Shown here one piece after another: positions 33,901 through 45,500 of a stretch of DNA of 64,000 nucleotides (the stretch's first letter is position 1; each line of letters starts with the position of its first letter). The DNA comes from Tribonema minus (Eukaryota; Sar; Xanthophyceae; Tribonematales; Tribonemataceae). A program made the position numbers and the translations under genes. The notes under the pieces were generated by a model. That model was not told where the DNA came from. It saw only the letters and a program-made list of their open reading frames with translations, and searched no databases. Location of the stretch: contig JAFCMP010000519.1 of assembly GCA_017506865.1 (NCBI GenBank), positions 124,001 through 188,000 on the forward strand. Reading direction: 5' to 3'.

Positions 33901-36683
33901 TTTCTTTAGAAATCATTCATCTCTTTTTTTCAAAAATGACTGTTGGCAAACTTGTACATAACTGACGCATTGTTTTCTTCAAAAACACAAATGTCATAAC
34001 CATTATAATGATTGTCATCATCCGCGATGCACCGTATGAGCACATACACTTGTTGCAAGCAGCCAGCAGTCAATGACATGATGCTTTAGCCAACACCAAT
34101 CAGCTGTCGCAACAAGTCATCAAAGCAAGTTCGCAAAAATGTTGCCAAGGCACTCACCCAGTACCACAGCCAGTTACAAGGTGTCTTTGTAAACAGCGTG
34201 GAACTTCATCAAGCAAGTCGAAACCATCCACCAGGCAAAGACAAAATGCTTTTAAGATCATGAAGCGTATTGTATACTTTGCAATGCACAACTGAACAAC
34301 TCTCTGGATGCATGATGATCAGAACCTTGAGCCTCATATGTTCATTACACATGTGACTCTCCCATTTTCATACAATTCATTCTTCTGTTGCACTTCACGC
34401 TTTTCATTGCTGCACAGATTCGACAAGAACGATGGGGAGAGGCCGGACAGCAAAGCCCCCCCTGAGCGGCTGTACCGCCCCAGCGGTAGAGACAAGTCAC
34501 AGCGATCTACGGAGGAAGTCTTTGAGAACACGATTAGGTGCGCAGACAAGGGATGTCTGACAGACCCCCTGCCATTTCCACGCATGCACACCCTGCTCAG
34601 GGTGATGCCCAAGACAAAGCGCCCTATCTACCGCTCTGTGGGGCAAACGGTCAAGAACGAGGCTCTCCATAGCAAGGTGAACAAGCTGGTGGATGGCATC
34701 AGCAAGGTCGGCGCGGACAGCATGAACAGCCGTTTACTGCTGCGAGTGTTCGCGCACAACCGCCAGCGGGATGTGGAGTGGGGACGATGCTCAGCACATG
34801 AGCCATGTCCATGGATAACTGCGCGGGCGCTGTGCCCTGGCGCGGAGCCCCCGCCCGAACCCCAGGAGCGGATGGGCTGGGACTATTACCGCGACCTATG
34901 CAACCAACAACTGAAGGACCTGCAGGACATGTACGATGAGCTCAAGCATGCCAACAGCAAAGGTATTGAAAGTATGCATATGGTGGTGCGCAGTATGGTG
35001 TTGAGGAAAATGCAAGCAAAACCAGTATAAGATCATGAAGCACAGCCATGGTGAAGTGGATTTATTTGTTTGAAGGTGGTGGTCAGTGCCGGCACTGCAA
35101 ATGTAACTGTATACTGTACTGCGCGTTCCCAAGTGCGCACTGCACTGCTGCCTGGTGTTCTGCTGCACGAGTGCTCCTCACGATGTTCACCTTTACTGAA
35201 TGTTTTGTGCCTCTCCTGCCTTTGTAAAGGTGGGGCCGCTACCTCCAAGAAACGTGCCTCCAGCGCTCAGCCTCGCAGCCCACGCAAGCCTGCAGGCAAG
35301 AAGCTGAAAACGTTCCACCACACCGCGCCACCGCCACTGCCTCTGCAGCTCCACCCCGCCAGCGCACCGAAGTGGCCGCGGCTGTGCAATGCATTGCTGC
35401 CGCCGGCGCTCCCGGGACTGCTCCAGCTGCACTGGCAGAGACAGCAGCAGGGCTCTACAATCAGCGATACTTCATGCAAGAAACCGCCGCACTGATGGGC
35501 GAGGGTAGCAGCGCAACGGCCGAACTGCGGGCTCCCACCACGACAGAACACATGGAGGGACTCATCACACAAATGCGCAAGAACACAGCTGCCGCCAATC
35601 GTGTTGCTGCTGCCAGGGCTGCACACGCAACCGCAGAGGAGGAAGCGAGGTCTTTGGCGGCAACGCAGAGTGAACCCCTGGGGCAGCCAGCAGCAGATGA
35701 TGCGGCGGCAAGTGCGGCAGCGGCGAGAGAGGCTGCCGAGGCACTTCTTGAAGCAGGGCAGGCACTCATGATGCAGGCGAGTATTGATGCTACGAGATTA
35801 CGTGTTGCCGGGCGTTTCACATGCCTGGCACGCCTGGTTGCGCGCGGGATGGGCTGAGCGTGCTCTATTTCAAACACAACAGCTCATCAGAGGCACTCAG
35901 CGTTTGAATAGACTGGCGTACATATGTTGTCGTAGTAGTTGCCACCAGCAACGGCAGTGCGTAATTGCTGTGGTGCATCAACAAGTCGTCACAATGTTTG
36001 AATGATCGCTTGTTGAAAAAAGTTGGCAACACTGGTCAACTTTACTTTGCTCATGATTGGTCAAGTGGTGCACGCAGGTGTGGCTAGGCAGGGATTTCTC
36101 GCTTTCGGCGTTCACCGTTCGTATTACATTTCATCATGCGCGCTTGCACGTGCCATGTTCTATGAAGTTCACATGTCAGCTGAGACCACCAACATGAACT
36201 AACTCCACCTCCACCTCACCTTGCGTGCAGGCTGCTCCAGCTACATCAGCAACAACAGGTGGCAGTATGGCTCCTTCAGCATCACCAACTGTTGCGGCGC
36301 CCACGACACCTGCAGCAGCTCCTGCTGTAGCTCCTGCTGTTGCTGTGGGTCAGCTGCCAGAGCCTCCCCGAGAACGTGCCAGGAAGGATGAGCTGGAAAA
36401 ACACGTAGCTGTTGCCCAGCAGGTGTACACGTCAAGGTGCCTGACAGTCGCCTACCTGCAGAGTGCATACTTACGTGTCGAGCAGAACCAGAAAGAGAAA
36501 TTGTACGTCTCTCTCGGTGAAGAAAGGGGGCAAGCAGAGCTGACCGTGGGGGTGCTGGGGGAGCTGTGCCAGCTGTACAGTGTGACCAAGAGAGGCGCAA
36601 AGCTCATCAAGCTGCAAACGCTGACAAACAGGCTACAGCAGCTCGAGTTGGAGCTTTGCTCTCGGCAAGAAAGCGGACAATGA
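30939..36683 (+). pseudogene. Transposase-like gene of the TIR element (probably frameshifted)
   Basis: Candidate exons: ~30939-31322, 32177-33201, 34418-34962, 35230-35775, 36231-36683. Phases agree through the third exon. Exon 1 holds a zinc-ribbon-like region (LPCRWCGSNAHV; YVCSAVNC). Exon 2 holds an RNase H-like DDE core: SGDGTFKIAG (first D), AVYSDRCCEQRN (second D) and WGDGWHAINTL. Exon 3 is basic and ends in a helix. Exon 4 starts with a basic stretch (TSKKRASSAQPRSPRKPAGK), then the sensible frame shifts by one near 35310 and continues as an Ala-rich coiled coil. Exon 5 (C-terminal helices) runs into the right TIR. The start codon is unresolved. The Cys pair plus core recalls DUF6729-type algal/fungal proteins, by memory only. 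Confidence 0.6.
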
Positions 36684-36978
36684 CCGGGGCGCACCTGTGC
36701 CATGCATGCGCATTTCATTTCTGCATTGCTGAGGGTTGTGTATGCGTACTGCGATGGAAGTCGTGGTGAAAACCGAGCCTCGTTGCACCAGAATACATCT
36801 GTGATGCGCGCCACCCTTGCATCCTGCTTCTCTTGCCTGCGCCTGCTGTGTGTGTGTGTATGTGCGAGTGACGACAGCAACTGCCATTTGCCCCCCCCGT
36901 AAGCCATTTCCCCCGTAAGCCATTTTGACTGAACCTGGCCTGAGCAAGGTGAATCGCGATCCAGCTGCGGAGTGCTGG
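36299..36978 (-). repeat. Right terminal inverted repeat (contains the coding 3' end)
   Basis: Inverted partner of 29843-30527. The transposase stop codon (36681-36683) lies inside it, so the coding region spans more than half of this arm. Confidence 0.85.
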
Positions 36979-37075
36979 TGCGGACCTGTCGCGGAGGAGC
37001 GTTTCACGGGGCGAAACGCCAGTTTTATCGAATCTGTGTGCCCCGCGTGTTGCTGAGAAGCTACACGCCACGCGA

Positions 37076-40000
37076 ATGCTACGTTCCCTGTCAGACCCAT
37101 ATACCTGGGGTGTAGCGTGGCAGTCTGAAACTGAAGGGTCAACGATGAGGGCGGCAGCACCAAGCATTCACCCAACCTCGAGCGACAGCGACAGCGACAG
37201 CGATGGTGATGATGATGACCGTCCAGGGGCCTTCGACTACACAAGTTGGAGTCTGGACGACGGTGATAACGATGAGGACTACGAGCTAGATCTGAACAAT
37301 TGCAAGTGAGTACTGCGGCAAAAACATCGCGCCATTATTGCAGGCAAAACATCACGGTGCCGCCAGGTCCGCTGGTTCACTACACACCACACAACGAACA
37401 CCCACCCACTGACAGCGATGTCGTCATGCGTGCTGCTGCTGCGTACTCCTGGTGCTTTTGCACAGCTACAGCAGTGACATCCTGGCGATCCTTGGCCGGC
37501 GTGCAAGCGAGATCGAACAAAAGAGAGCTGAGATAGCGGGGTATGACTGGAAGCCCCCAAGCGCACCAGGTCTTAGCAACAGCAGTGTCCTGGCGCCCAT
37601 TGTGGCAGCATCAGTGCGCCTTGTTGCCTCTGAGCCGTCAACGCAGCTTCAGGCCAGAACTACCAGCGGACTACCTTTTGTTGCCACAGTTGTGCGCCCG
37701 CTCAAGCTGCCCGCCCATGTCCCCAGTGCGGGTGACAGTGATAGCGAGGGGGAGAGCAGTGACTCGGACTGGGACCCAGACTTGGCAGAGGAAGGCGGGT
37801 TCTTTGCGGGATGCCTTGATTCTGGCATCAGCACCTGCAACGTTAGCGCCAACTTGTTGGCGCTGCTGGGAGCTCATGACGCGGAAGCCAAGGCAATGGT
37901 GAGCGGCACCTAGGTTGAACCGCTCATGCCGATGCAGAACGAAATGTAGGCTGATGTCAGTGATGTGCTGTGCGGCATGGCACGCGGCACGTGCCGCCTG
38001 TAGAGACCAGTCACTCCAAGCCCAGTACACATCTGTGCCTAGTAGTTACAGGTATGCCCTAACGTCATCGAAAGATGTCCAAGGCATAGTCTTGAGACAA
38101 TTGTCACAAGTTGATCAACACGCAGGTGGCATATGCTACAGGCAGCAGCTGTCAAGGCCGCGTGCTTCAGTATTAAAAACTGTATTACGCTAGCCTGTCC
38201 CATAAAGTGTTACTCCACAGCACCTACTGTTCCTGCTGTACCTTGATGTACTTCTACGTGTTGCGAGTGGTGTTTGGGGCTGTGCAATATGTGCAATATG
38301 CAGGTCTGAAGCAGTTCATGCCAGCAAACTTCACCTCCGCACATGCGCCCATTTGCGAATGAAACACACCCTGCGTGCTGTACGTGACGTAAGAGCCTGT
38401 CTGGGTGGTCCACGTCAGCACAAAATTTGTGCACGGTGATAAAGCTTATCTGGTACTCTGTATCAGCACACCCACTCTCAAGTATGTGTACAAACAATCA
38501 ACTCCACGCGCTGCACAGCGCTGGCGGCTCCCCTGTGCGCCACAACTCACAGCATTACGCGCGTCTGCTCCTCAACAACAGATCGAGGTACAGGCAGCGG
38601 TGGCGAGCGCCAGCACCTGGCGCGCCCCCACGCACGCCGGCCTCACCAACAGCGAGCGCATCATATCGTTCGACGCGAAGGACCCGCGCAACATGCGCCT
38701 CACCTCCACCGCCAGGCCCGCCAAGAAGTCCGTCGCCGCCGCCGCTGGGGTCAAGTCGTCGCCGCGGTACAAGGCGGGGCAGGTGCGTATGTCTGGAATG
38801 AGAGTGCAACTTGAAGTTTGGTTGCTTGATTGGGGTTACCGGGGTAAGGGAAGGGGGTGGAGCTTGCCATCAGTCGTATGGCTCAATGGATGAGAGTGTC
38901 AGCTTGGTGGTTTGATTGGGGTTACGAGGGTAGGGGATGGGGGTTGAGCTTGCCATCAGTTGTATGGCTCAATGGATGAGAGTGTAAGCTTGGTCGGGAT
39001 GACTAGGGCAACGGATTGGGGGTTGAGCTTGCCATCAGTTGTATGGCTCAATGGACGAGAGTGTCAGCTTGGTGTTTCATTGGGGTTACCAGGGTAACGG
39101 ATGGGGGGTTGTGCTTGTCATTAGGTGCGTACCTCAAGCCAAGTCTGTGAGGGTTCGGCAGCAGCTTACATGCATACATGTATCATACTTTTCAAAGCAC
39201 ACCGTACCCATGTATGCAAGCGACGTACACAGCATCTACAGCATCTACACCGCTTTATGGGATGGCCAACGCGTTTAGGCACAGTGACTGCTGATTTTTT
39301 GAGCTGCCGCAGGTAGCAGAGGTACAGGTTGCGGAGAGGTCATGAGTGCAATGCGTGTTGATGCTTCACCATCCCTATGCCCTGTATGCACATTATCGCA
39401 GTATCATATTTACAGACACAAGTGCCAAAAGTACACGCATTTTCATACGTTTGTGCAAAGAAAGTTGCCGTCAACACATGACAGTGCTTCTGTTCAACAG
39501 TTACCATCACGTGCAGCTGCGCTGTCGCCAGACTGACATTGATGAACGCAGTGACAGTGACAGTCATGGCCAGAAGCTTCAGAGCGGTGCAAAGTTGCAG
39601 TGCTCAAGAAGCGTCACCACGGGCGCCCATGTTCAGCATTCCTAGCAGCTCAGTGCTGATGCATATGTGGAGCCAGAATTGCAGGCGCACACGACTGCCA
39701 TGCAGCGCTCACATCAAAACTGACTAAAGCGCAATACTGCTGCCGCAACGCTCTGCTCGCAGCGCAAGTCCGATGCCCCCGCCAAGGTTCCCACGGCGCC
39801 TGCGCCGACGCTGCGACAGAGCCAGTCCAGCTTTGTGAGGAAGTCCGCATTGATGGCGGGAGCGCCAACAACGGCCGCAGCTGCGCACAACGAGAGCGCG
39901 CCAGCGGCGCCGGCAGCACGCATGGCAGCGGCAGCAGCAGCATCAGCAGCAGCAGGGAGCGGCAGACAACTGGCGGCAGCGACCGCACCCAAGCCAGTGC

Positions 40001-40935
40001 CGCCGCCAGCGGCACTGTCGGCATCAGCCTCGGCGTCGAGAGCGGCCGCGGCGGCGGCGGCGGCGCCGGGCCTCAAGCTGCCGCCGTACTCCGCCGCGGG
40101 CAGCGGCAGCGGCGCGCGCGCGGCGGGGGCAGGGCGCGCGCCGCGCGACGCCGACAGCGACATCGCCACCACGGGCATCTCCGACTCGGAGTCCGACTCG
40201 CAGGCGGAGGAGTCAGACTTGGACTCGTGCTACAGCGACGGCTCCAAGGACGTCATGGAGGTGGACGACGAGGACGCTGTGATTGCCAAGATACTAGGCT
40301 CCGCGTCGGGCATGAGCGCGAACCTGCTGGCGCTGCTCGGCGGCGACGATAGCGACGATGATGACGACGGCGGCCGGAGCATCAACATTGCCGCTGCCGT
40401 CGCGGCCAGAAAGGTGAGCGCAGGAATACTTCAAGGTGTTGGCTGCCACTGCTCTCAGGTAGCAGGGATGTGAAGCCGAGGCAGCAAGAGCCTGTGTGTT
40501 GAGACGATGCATGGCGGGGCAGCGCCACCTAGCTCAGGGTTCCTGATTGCCGTATGCATCTGTCGCTATCCGCCGATTGGTGCTCGCGGTGGAAGGTGGT
40601 GCATGACGCGAATACGCATTATACTACGCAGCTGCCACAGCAAAGGACGCTACGCAACTGACACAGCAAGCGACGCATTGTGCCCGGCACAAAGCGTCGG
40701 CACAAAGCGTCGCTTTGTGCCCGGCACTGGTACCGGAAACCACGCCGCGACCGTCGCTGCCACGCATGGCGCTGATCCGCTTCTCGAACTTGGCTGCATG
40801 TTGCTCTCTCGACAGATGGAGGCGGAAGCCATAGCGGCATCAGCGGGGAGCACTGCCGCGTGGCGGCCGCCCGCGCAGACCGGCCTGAAGAACAGCTCGC
40901 CGCTCATGAGGCGCTCTGTGTCTCCTGGCCGCTAG
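37076..40935 (+). CDS. Gene B: shorter paralog of gene A, function unknown
   Basis: Five exons in one frame (540 codons from the first ATG at 37076; a second in-frame ATG is at 37145): to 37305, 37466-37898, 38594-38782, 39763-40413, 40816-40935. Exons 1-4 correspond to gene A exons 7-10 with the same intron phases (2, 0, 0). Shared landmarks: acidic start (SSDSDSDSDGDDDD), YSSDILAILGRR against YLNDILTLLGRR, DAKDPRNMR against DAADPRNAR, and DVMEVD. The hydrophobic motif occurs three times (YSSDILAILG, VSANLLALLG, MSANLLALLG). The end (WRPPAQTGLKNSSPL) has only a loose counterpart in gene A. No membrane segments: the gene A N-terminus is missing. The DNA transposon ends about 100 bp upstream, so gene B may have been truncated or lost its promoter there; whether it is expressed is unknown. 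Confidence 0.7.
38826..39122 (+). repeat. Four-copy ~85-bp minisatellite at the start of gene B intron 3
   Basis: Units start near 38826, 38912, 38997 and 39077. Each runs from a G-rich ttgattggggttac part to gagcttgccatcag and gtatggctcaatgga. The third copy is the most degenerate. The array begins about 45 bp after the donor at 38783. Confidence 0.85.
40699..40721. repeat. Near-perfect palindrome in gene B intron 4
   Basis: ggcacaaagcg followed by cgctttgtgcc with one central base, preceded by another copy of the left arm (gcccggcacaaagcg). Could form a hairpin about 95 bp before the last exon. Confidence 0.5.
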
Positions 40936-42508
40936 AGCGCTGACGCTCAGCTTGTGTGTGTGAGCGCTGCTGCTGAGCTAGCGCGGCGCTGCTGCCGGGC
41001 CGCCGCGCTGAGCGCTGAGAGCGCTGCTGCTGCTGCTGCTGCTGCCGCTGCTGCTGCCCTGCCAGCACGAGAGCTGCCACACTCATGCTGGGCCGCAGCT
41101 GCCGACCTACTTACTGCGCAAGAGAGCCGTGCCCGCATCTCTTGCGAACACAGCCACGCGCTGCTGTGCGCTGCGCGCCGCTTCTGCGCGCCGCGCCGCA
41201 ACGTGCCTTGCTGCACTTGGAAACGATACATATGACTGTGTTGAGCGCTGCTACGGCAGGAACACGTGAGCATTGCAGTCCTTGCAGAGGCGGCGCCTAC
41301 GCTTTTTCGGGCCGCCCCTGCATCAGGGATGATGCTCAGCCAATGAGCTCAGCGCGCGGCTGCGCGATCATTGGTGACAAGGCCGCGCGCCTTGTGGCAG
41401 CGGCGAGTGTCAAAGCCTTCCTGCAGGCATCCAGCTGTCCCCATAGTATCATGATGTTTTTTGCCCGTTGTGTGTAGGTTCGCACCAAAGTGTGAGCAGG
41501 CGTGTGTGCGAGATGGCCCATACCGCGATGCGCGCAGCGTCAGCCGCATGCGCCTGGGGCGGGTACTCAGATGTGGGATGACAGGTGTGTCATGCCCCTG
41601 CAAGCTTTATTTTTGCACAATATTGGTTGGCAAGTGACGCTGAAGGCAATATGTTGGATTGGAGCTGCTTTGTGGCCCTGAATGAATTATGTTTTTCAAA
41701 GCAGGGCACTGTGAGTAAGTCTGCCGCGTTCTTGCTGACTTTGTGTGCGGCGCTGCTGCCTCCATGCGCAGTCAGTGTCCATCAGTGCAAAGTGCTGCTT
41801 TCGGTGTTTATGTCCACAGCCGTCAGCGATTGTCCTCCTCAAGGCCAAAACTGGTACTGTACCGGACATGCACTTGTTTCATGGACACACCTCTCGCGTG
41901 CAAGTGATGAACTTGGTCATGTATGCCTTGTGCCTATGCACTCTTAGCCCCTTGGTGCTGTTGAGTAGGGCGGATATGTCTTGTGTCAGGAGCAGTCTGC
42001 AGCAGCGGGCACAGGAACTGCAAAACATGCTGATGGCGAGACCCTGATTTACTTCGTCATTGATCAGAGGGCATGGTGGATTGATGCCATCTGACCTGCG
42101 TGGCCCCGGCCTGCCGGTTGGGTGCAAACATGACTGCGGCACTATGCAGCGCCACCTGCATGTGTGGTAAAGTTTGACATCTGAAAGGCTCATGTGCTTG
42201 AACTGTGTAGTTGCGTGGTTACCATTTTGGCAGTACTGTCAGCTGCATGCTACCAAGCATGTGCTATGCAGCACCATGGGGGTTTTCCTAGGGGTAAATC
42301 AGTGGCGCACATTCATGTGGTGCTACCAGTACGTTCATAGCGCTTGCTCAACAGAGCCTCAACTCCGTGTTGGCGGTGTTCTTGCTCTTGGTCAGCCACC
42401 TCAGTTCTCTCAGTGTCTTTTTCTTCCGTCAAGGTTCAAAACTTTCTTGCTGCCTGTGACTCTCCAATCCGGCATCAAAAGTGTGTGTGTGTTTCACTTG
42501 TGAGCGTG
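40936..42508. other. Intergenic region between gene B and the Mpv17 gene
   Basis: No convincing gene. The first ~120 bp are rich in gagcgctg/gctgctgct repeats. The rest shows only short chance frames. Confidence 0.4.
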
Positions 42509-45500
42509 ATGATCGCCTTCCCGAGACGCTGGCTGCTGGTGGCGGCGTGTGCGCTGCTCTGTGCGTGCACGGTATCGGCGTTCGCTCCCCAATCATCGTC
42601 TCTGTGTACGAGCTCTAACAAGCTCGATAATGTCAAGCGCGCAAGGAAGGATGGGCTTACCACGGGTGCTCTGTTGCGAATGGAGGTCCGTGGTGGCGCT
42701 ATGGAGGGCAAGAGGAGCATCGTTGACCGCTACATGGCGATCCTGGAGCGGCGTCCTCTGTACACCAAGATGGCTACCAATTACTTGATCTGCTTCCTAG
42801 GTACGGTTTGCTTGCATTCTATGCTTGCCACAGCTGAAACAACTGCTGCAACTACAGGCTATGCCAACAGCAGGCTTCGATGGCTTCAGATATCATTGCA
42901 AATACTGCCGCAATGCAGGTCCTGCACAGCCGATGTATCAGCGCATTAAGGGCCAGAGACTCGACGTTCTTACAAACAGTAATTTCAGAAGTGGCCGAGT
43001 CACGTCGCCGTGAGCGCTGTAAGCGCATGAGCGCATTTGGTTTTTCTAACCATCAAAAAAGAGTCGTTGATGCAGCTTTAGGGGCCGCATCAACACTCGA
43101 TACACTTGATATCTGCACCACTTTCAGGCGCACCTGCGTGCACTTGACCTCCTGTAACGTTGCCCCTGTCTTCACGATGCTGCGTCATACGCCCCAGGTG
43201 ATGTGTCATGTCAAGCGATGGGGGCGGGTTCGCTGCGTGCTCTGAGCCGTGCCTTTGATGTGAAGCGGGCGGTGCTGTATGGATCCATGGGCGCACTGTA
43301 TTTGGCGCCACTGGCTCACTACTGGTATGGCGCGCTGGATTCCGCGATTGTGAAGACACCCGCTGGCCAGGCAAGTCTAGCTGTAGCTAATGTAGGCGTT
43401 GGCATATGGATGTGACAAAGGGCTCAACACACCAACATCACAGCACTACTCTGCCTGTGGCTGAGGCATGTACGAACACATTGCATAGTTCCTGGCGTCA
43501 ACTTCAACACTTGACACCATGGAGGACAATGCTAAGAGCGACATTTGTAGGTTGGACTGACGGTGTGGTCCCCACAAAATGATGAGCCTCAGACCTACAG
43601 AAGGCAAAGCTGGCACAGCACGGCAGCAGCTACTGCACTACTGCGTCTCGGCGGCCCTAGGCGTGCTGTAGCTCTAGACACTGCCTCATTGAGCAGACAC
43701 AATTGATTTTTTCTCTGCTGTGACGGGCCACGCGGTAATGGGAAAGTCACCTCCACAGGCTGCAATGCCATAGGTACGCATGCATGTCTTGTGGACTCGC
43801 TAAAGGCACTGCCAACGATGATCACATAGGCTCGCTGGGATGCCTGCAAGTCATGAAGAGCCGACGCAGCTGCGCAATACATGCGCTGCTGTGCGCCAGC
43901 CACGCTGCAAACTCGTTCTGATTCAGAATGTTGGACTACTGTGTTGATGTATATTGCTACCCTGTAGCTGTCTGGCGGCAAATGCTCATGTGACAGGTGC
44001 ACTTGTGCACATCGAACGCCTTGCTCTGATTTGTGTGTCAGGCAAAAGTTCTCAGCGCCTGCAATTGCTGCAAAAAAGCATGCGCACTGTTTGCATGCGG
44101 CTAGACATACCAGGTATTGCTGGCTCGCTGGTGCTGTCGATTGCGTCTGCCACTGAATCACAAATCAAAAAAGGCCAGCCGTTGCTTGCGGTACAAAAGC
44201 AATGTTAGGTGCATGTTTGTACATGCAGATACACCATCTGAGCATCCCGCGACTCTTCGCATGCCGCGGCACAAGCTAAACCCTAATCGAGCTCCAGATC
44301 GCGTGCGCGTTTTCAACAGCGTGTGTGACCGCCCCGCTCAAGATGTTGTGCGTAGGCCAAGCCACCGCCTGGCTTTCCTTCAACAGATGCGTTCAGCAGC
44401 TTGATGCCATATCAATCGATTCAGTTGAATCACTTGAACAGCAAACGCGCCAGTGAACATGGCGCTATACCCATACGTGCATACTATATGCATACATACC
44501 CCTCATGCAATCACCACAGCAAATTCCAGTGCTGAGACATGCCCATCAGAGCGCGTCCACTTCGGTGTGCATGCGCTCGGATGGTGCGCAAACCGCCGTC
44601 TTGTGCATGTGCGCGACCCTTGTGCATGAAGGGTAACGAAGTAACCCTAGCCCTAACTCGCAACCAATTCTACGTACCCCTCAGGTGGACGGTGCGGAGA
44701 AGCCTTCTACGGCGACGCGTGTGTTACGGACGCGCTTACGATGCTGTTCATCAACCAGGGACGGTGCACAAACCGCGGCCCTTGTGCATGCTGAGGAACG
44801 AACGTGGCCCTAGTTCTAACACTTTGATCAACCCTACGTTAATCCACAGGTGGACGGTGCGGCGAAGCCTTCCACACCGACGCAATGCACAAAATGTGAC
44901 CCCTTGTGCATGCAGGGGGGAACGAACGTAACCCTAGCCCTAACGCTTTGATCAATCCTACACTGATTCTCAGGTGGATGGTGCGGAGAAACCTTCCACA
45001 GCAACGCGCGTTACGGGTGCCCTCAAGATGCTGTTCATCGACCAGGCCATCGCCTCGCCCATCGTCAACAGCGGCTTCCTGTTTGCCTACGCCGCCTTTA
45101 CGGGGCTGGCGGGTGGCAGCGGGTTTGGCGCCGCGCTGCACAGCGGCTCCGCCAAAGTCCAGGTGCGGCCAAGTTGATGTCATTGTTGATATTACTGTGT
45201 ATCGTGGCGTTTCATGGTGTGCTGATGCGCTTTGCAGAGGTGCACGAGGGCTGCAGCGCGGTCGGCGCCGCGATGTGCGCAGTGGCTCTGCTAGCAGTTC
45301 AGGTGCGCGTGGCCAAACTGCAACTTGATGTTTGCATTACGATAATTGTCACAGAGGGCACGCACACGGAAGGTGTGTCACTTGAATGATCCGTCTGGCG
45401 TCCTTAAAGCCCACGACACATGTGCTGGTTGCCCCTTTCGAGCGAGTCTCTTGCACTTGTGGTACAGTGCCGATCAGCAAGCTTGACTGCAGACTGCTGT

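Larger units (their letters stand above)
29843..36978 (+). mobile_element. 7.1 kb DNA transposon with ~680-bp terminal inverted repeats
   Basis: The two ends are inverted copies of each other (29843-30527 and 36299-36978), starting agctggatcgcgattcacct. They enclose a multi-exon plus-strand gene with an RNase H-like transposase domain. The gene's last exon extends into the right inverted repeat, so the left repeat carries a mirror image of it. Target-site duplication was not evident. Family placement is tentative: the Cys-rich N-terminus and DGTFK/SDRC motifs resemble large algal and fungal elements. Confidence 0.8.

Noticed and set aside
37000-37075. Upstream gene B exons matching the gene A membrane part
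   Set aside because: Nothing similar to gene A exons 1-6 was seen upstream of gene B, either next to it or across the transposon island.
45241-45302. Extra Mpv17 exon (VHEGCSAVGAAM)
   Set aside because: Joins in phase, but the conserved protein is continuous without it and its donor looks like a duplicate of the exon 3 donor; kept only as an optional exon.
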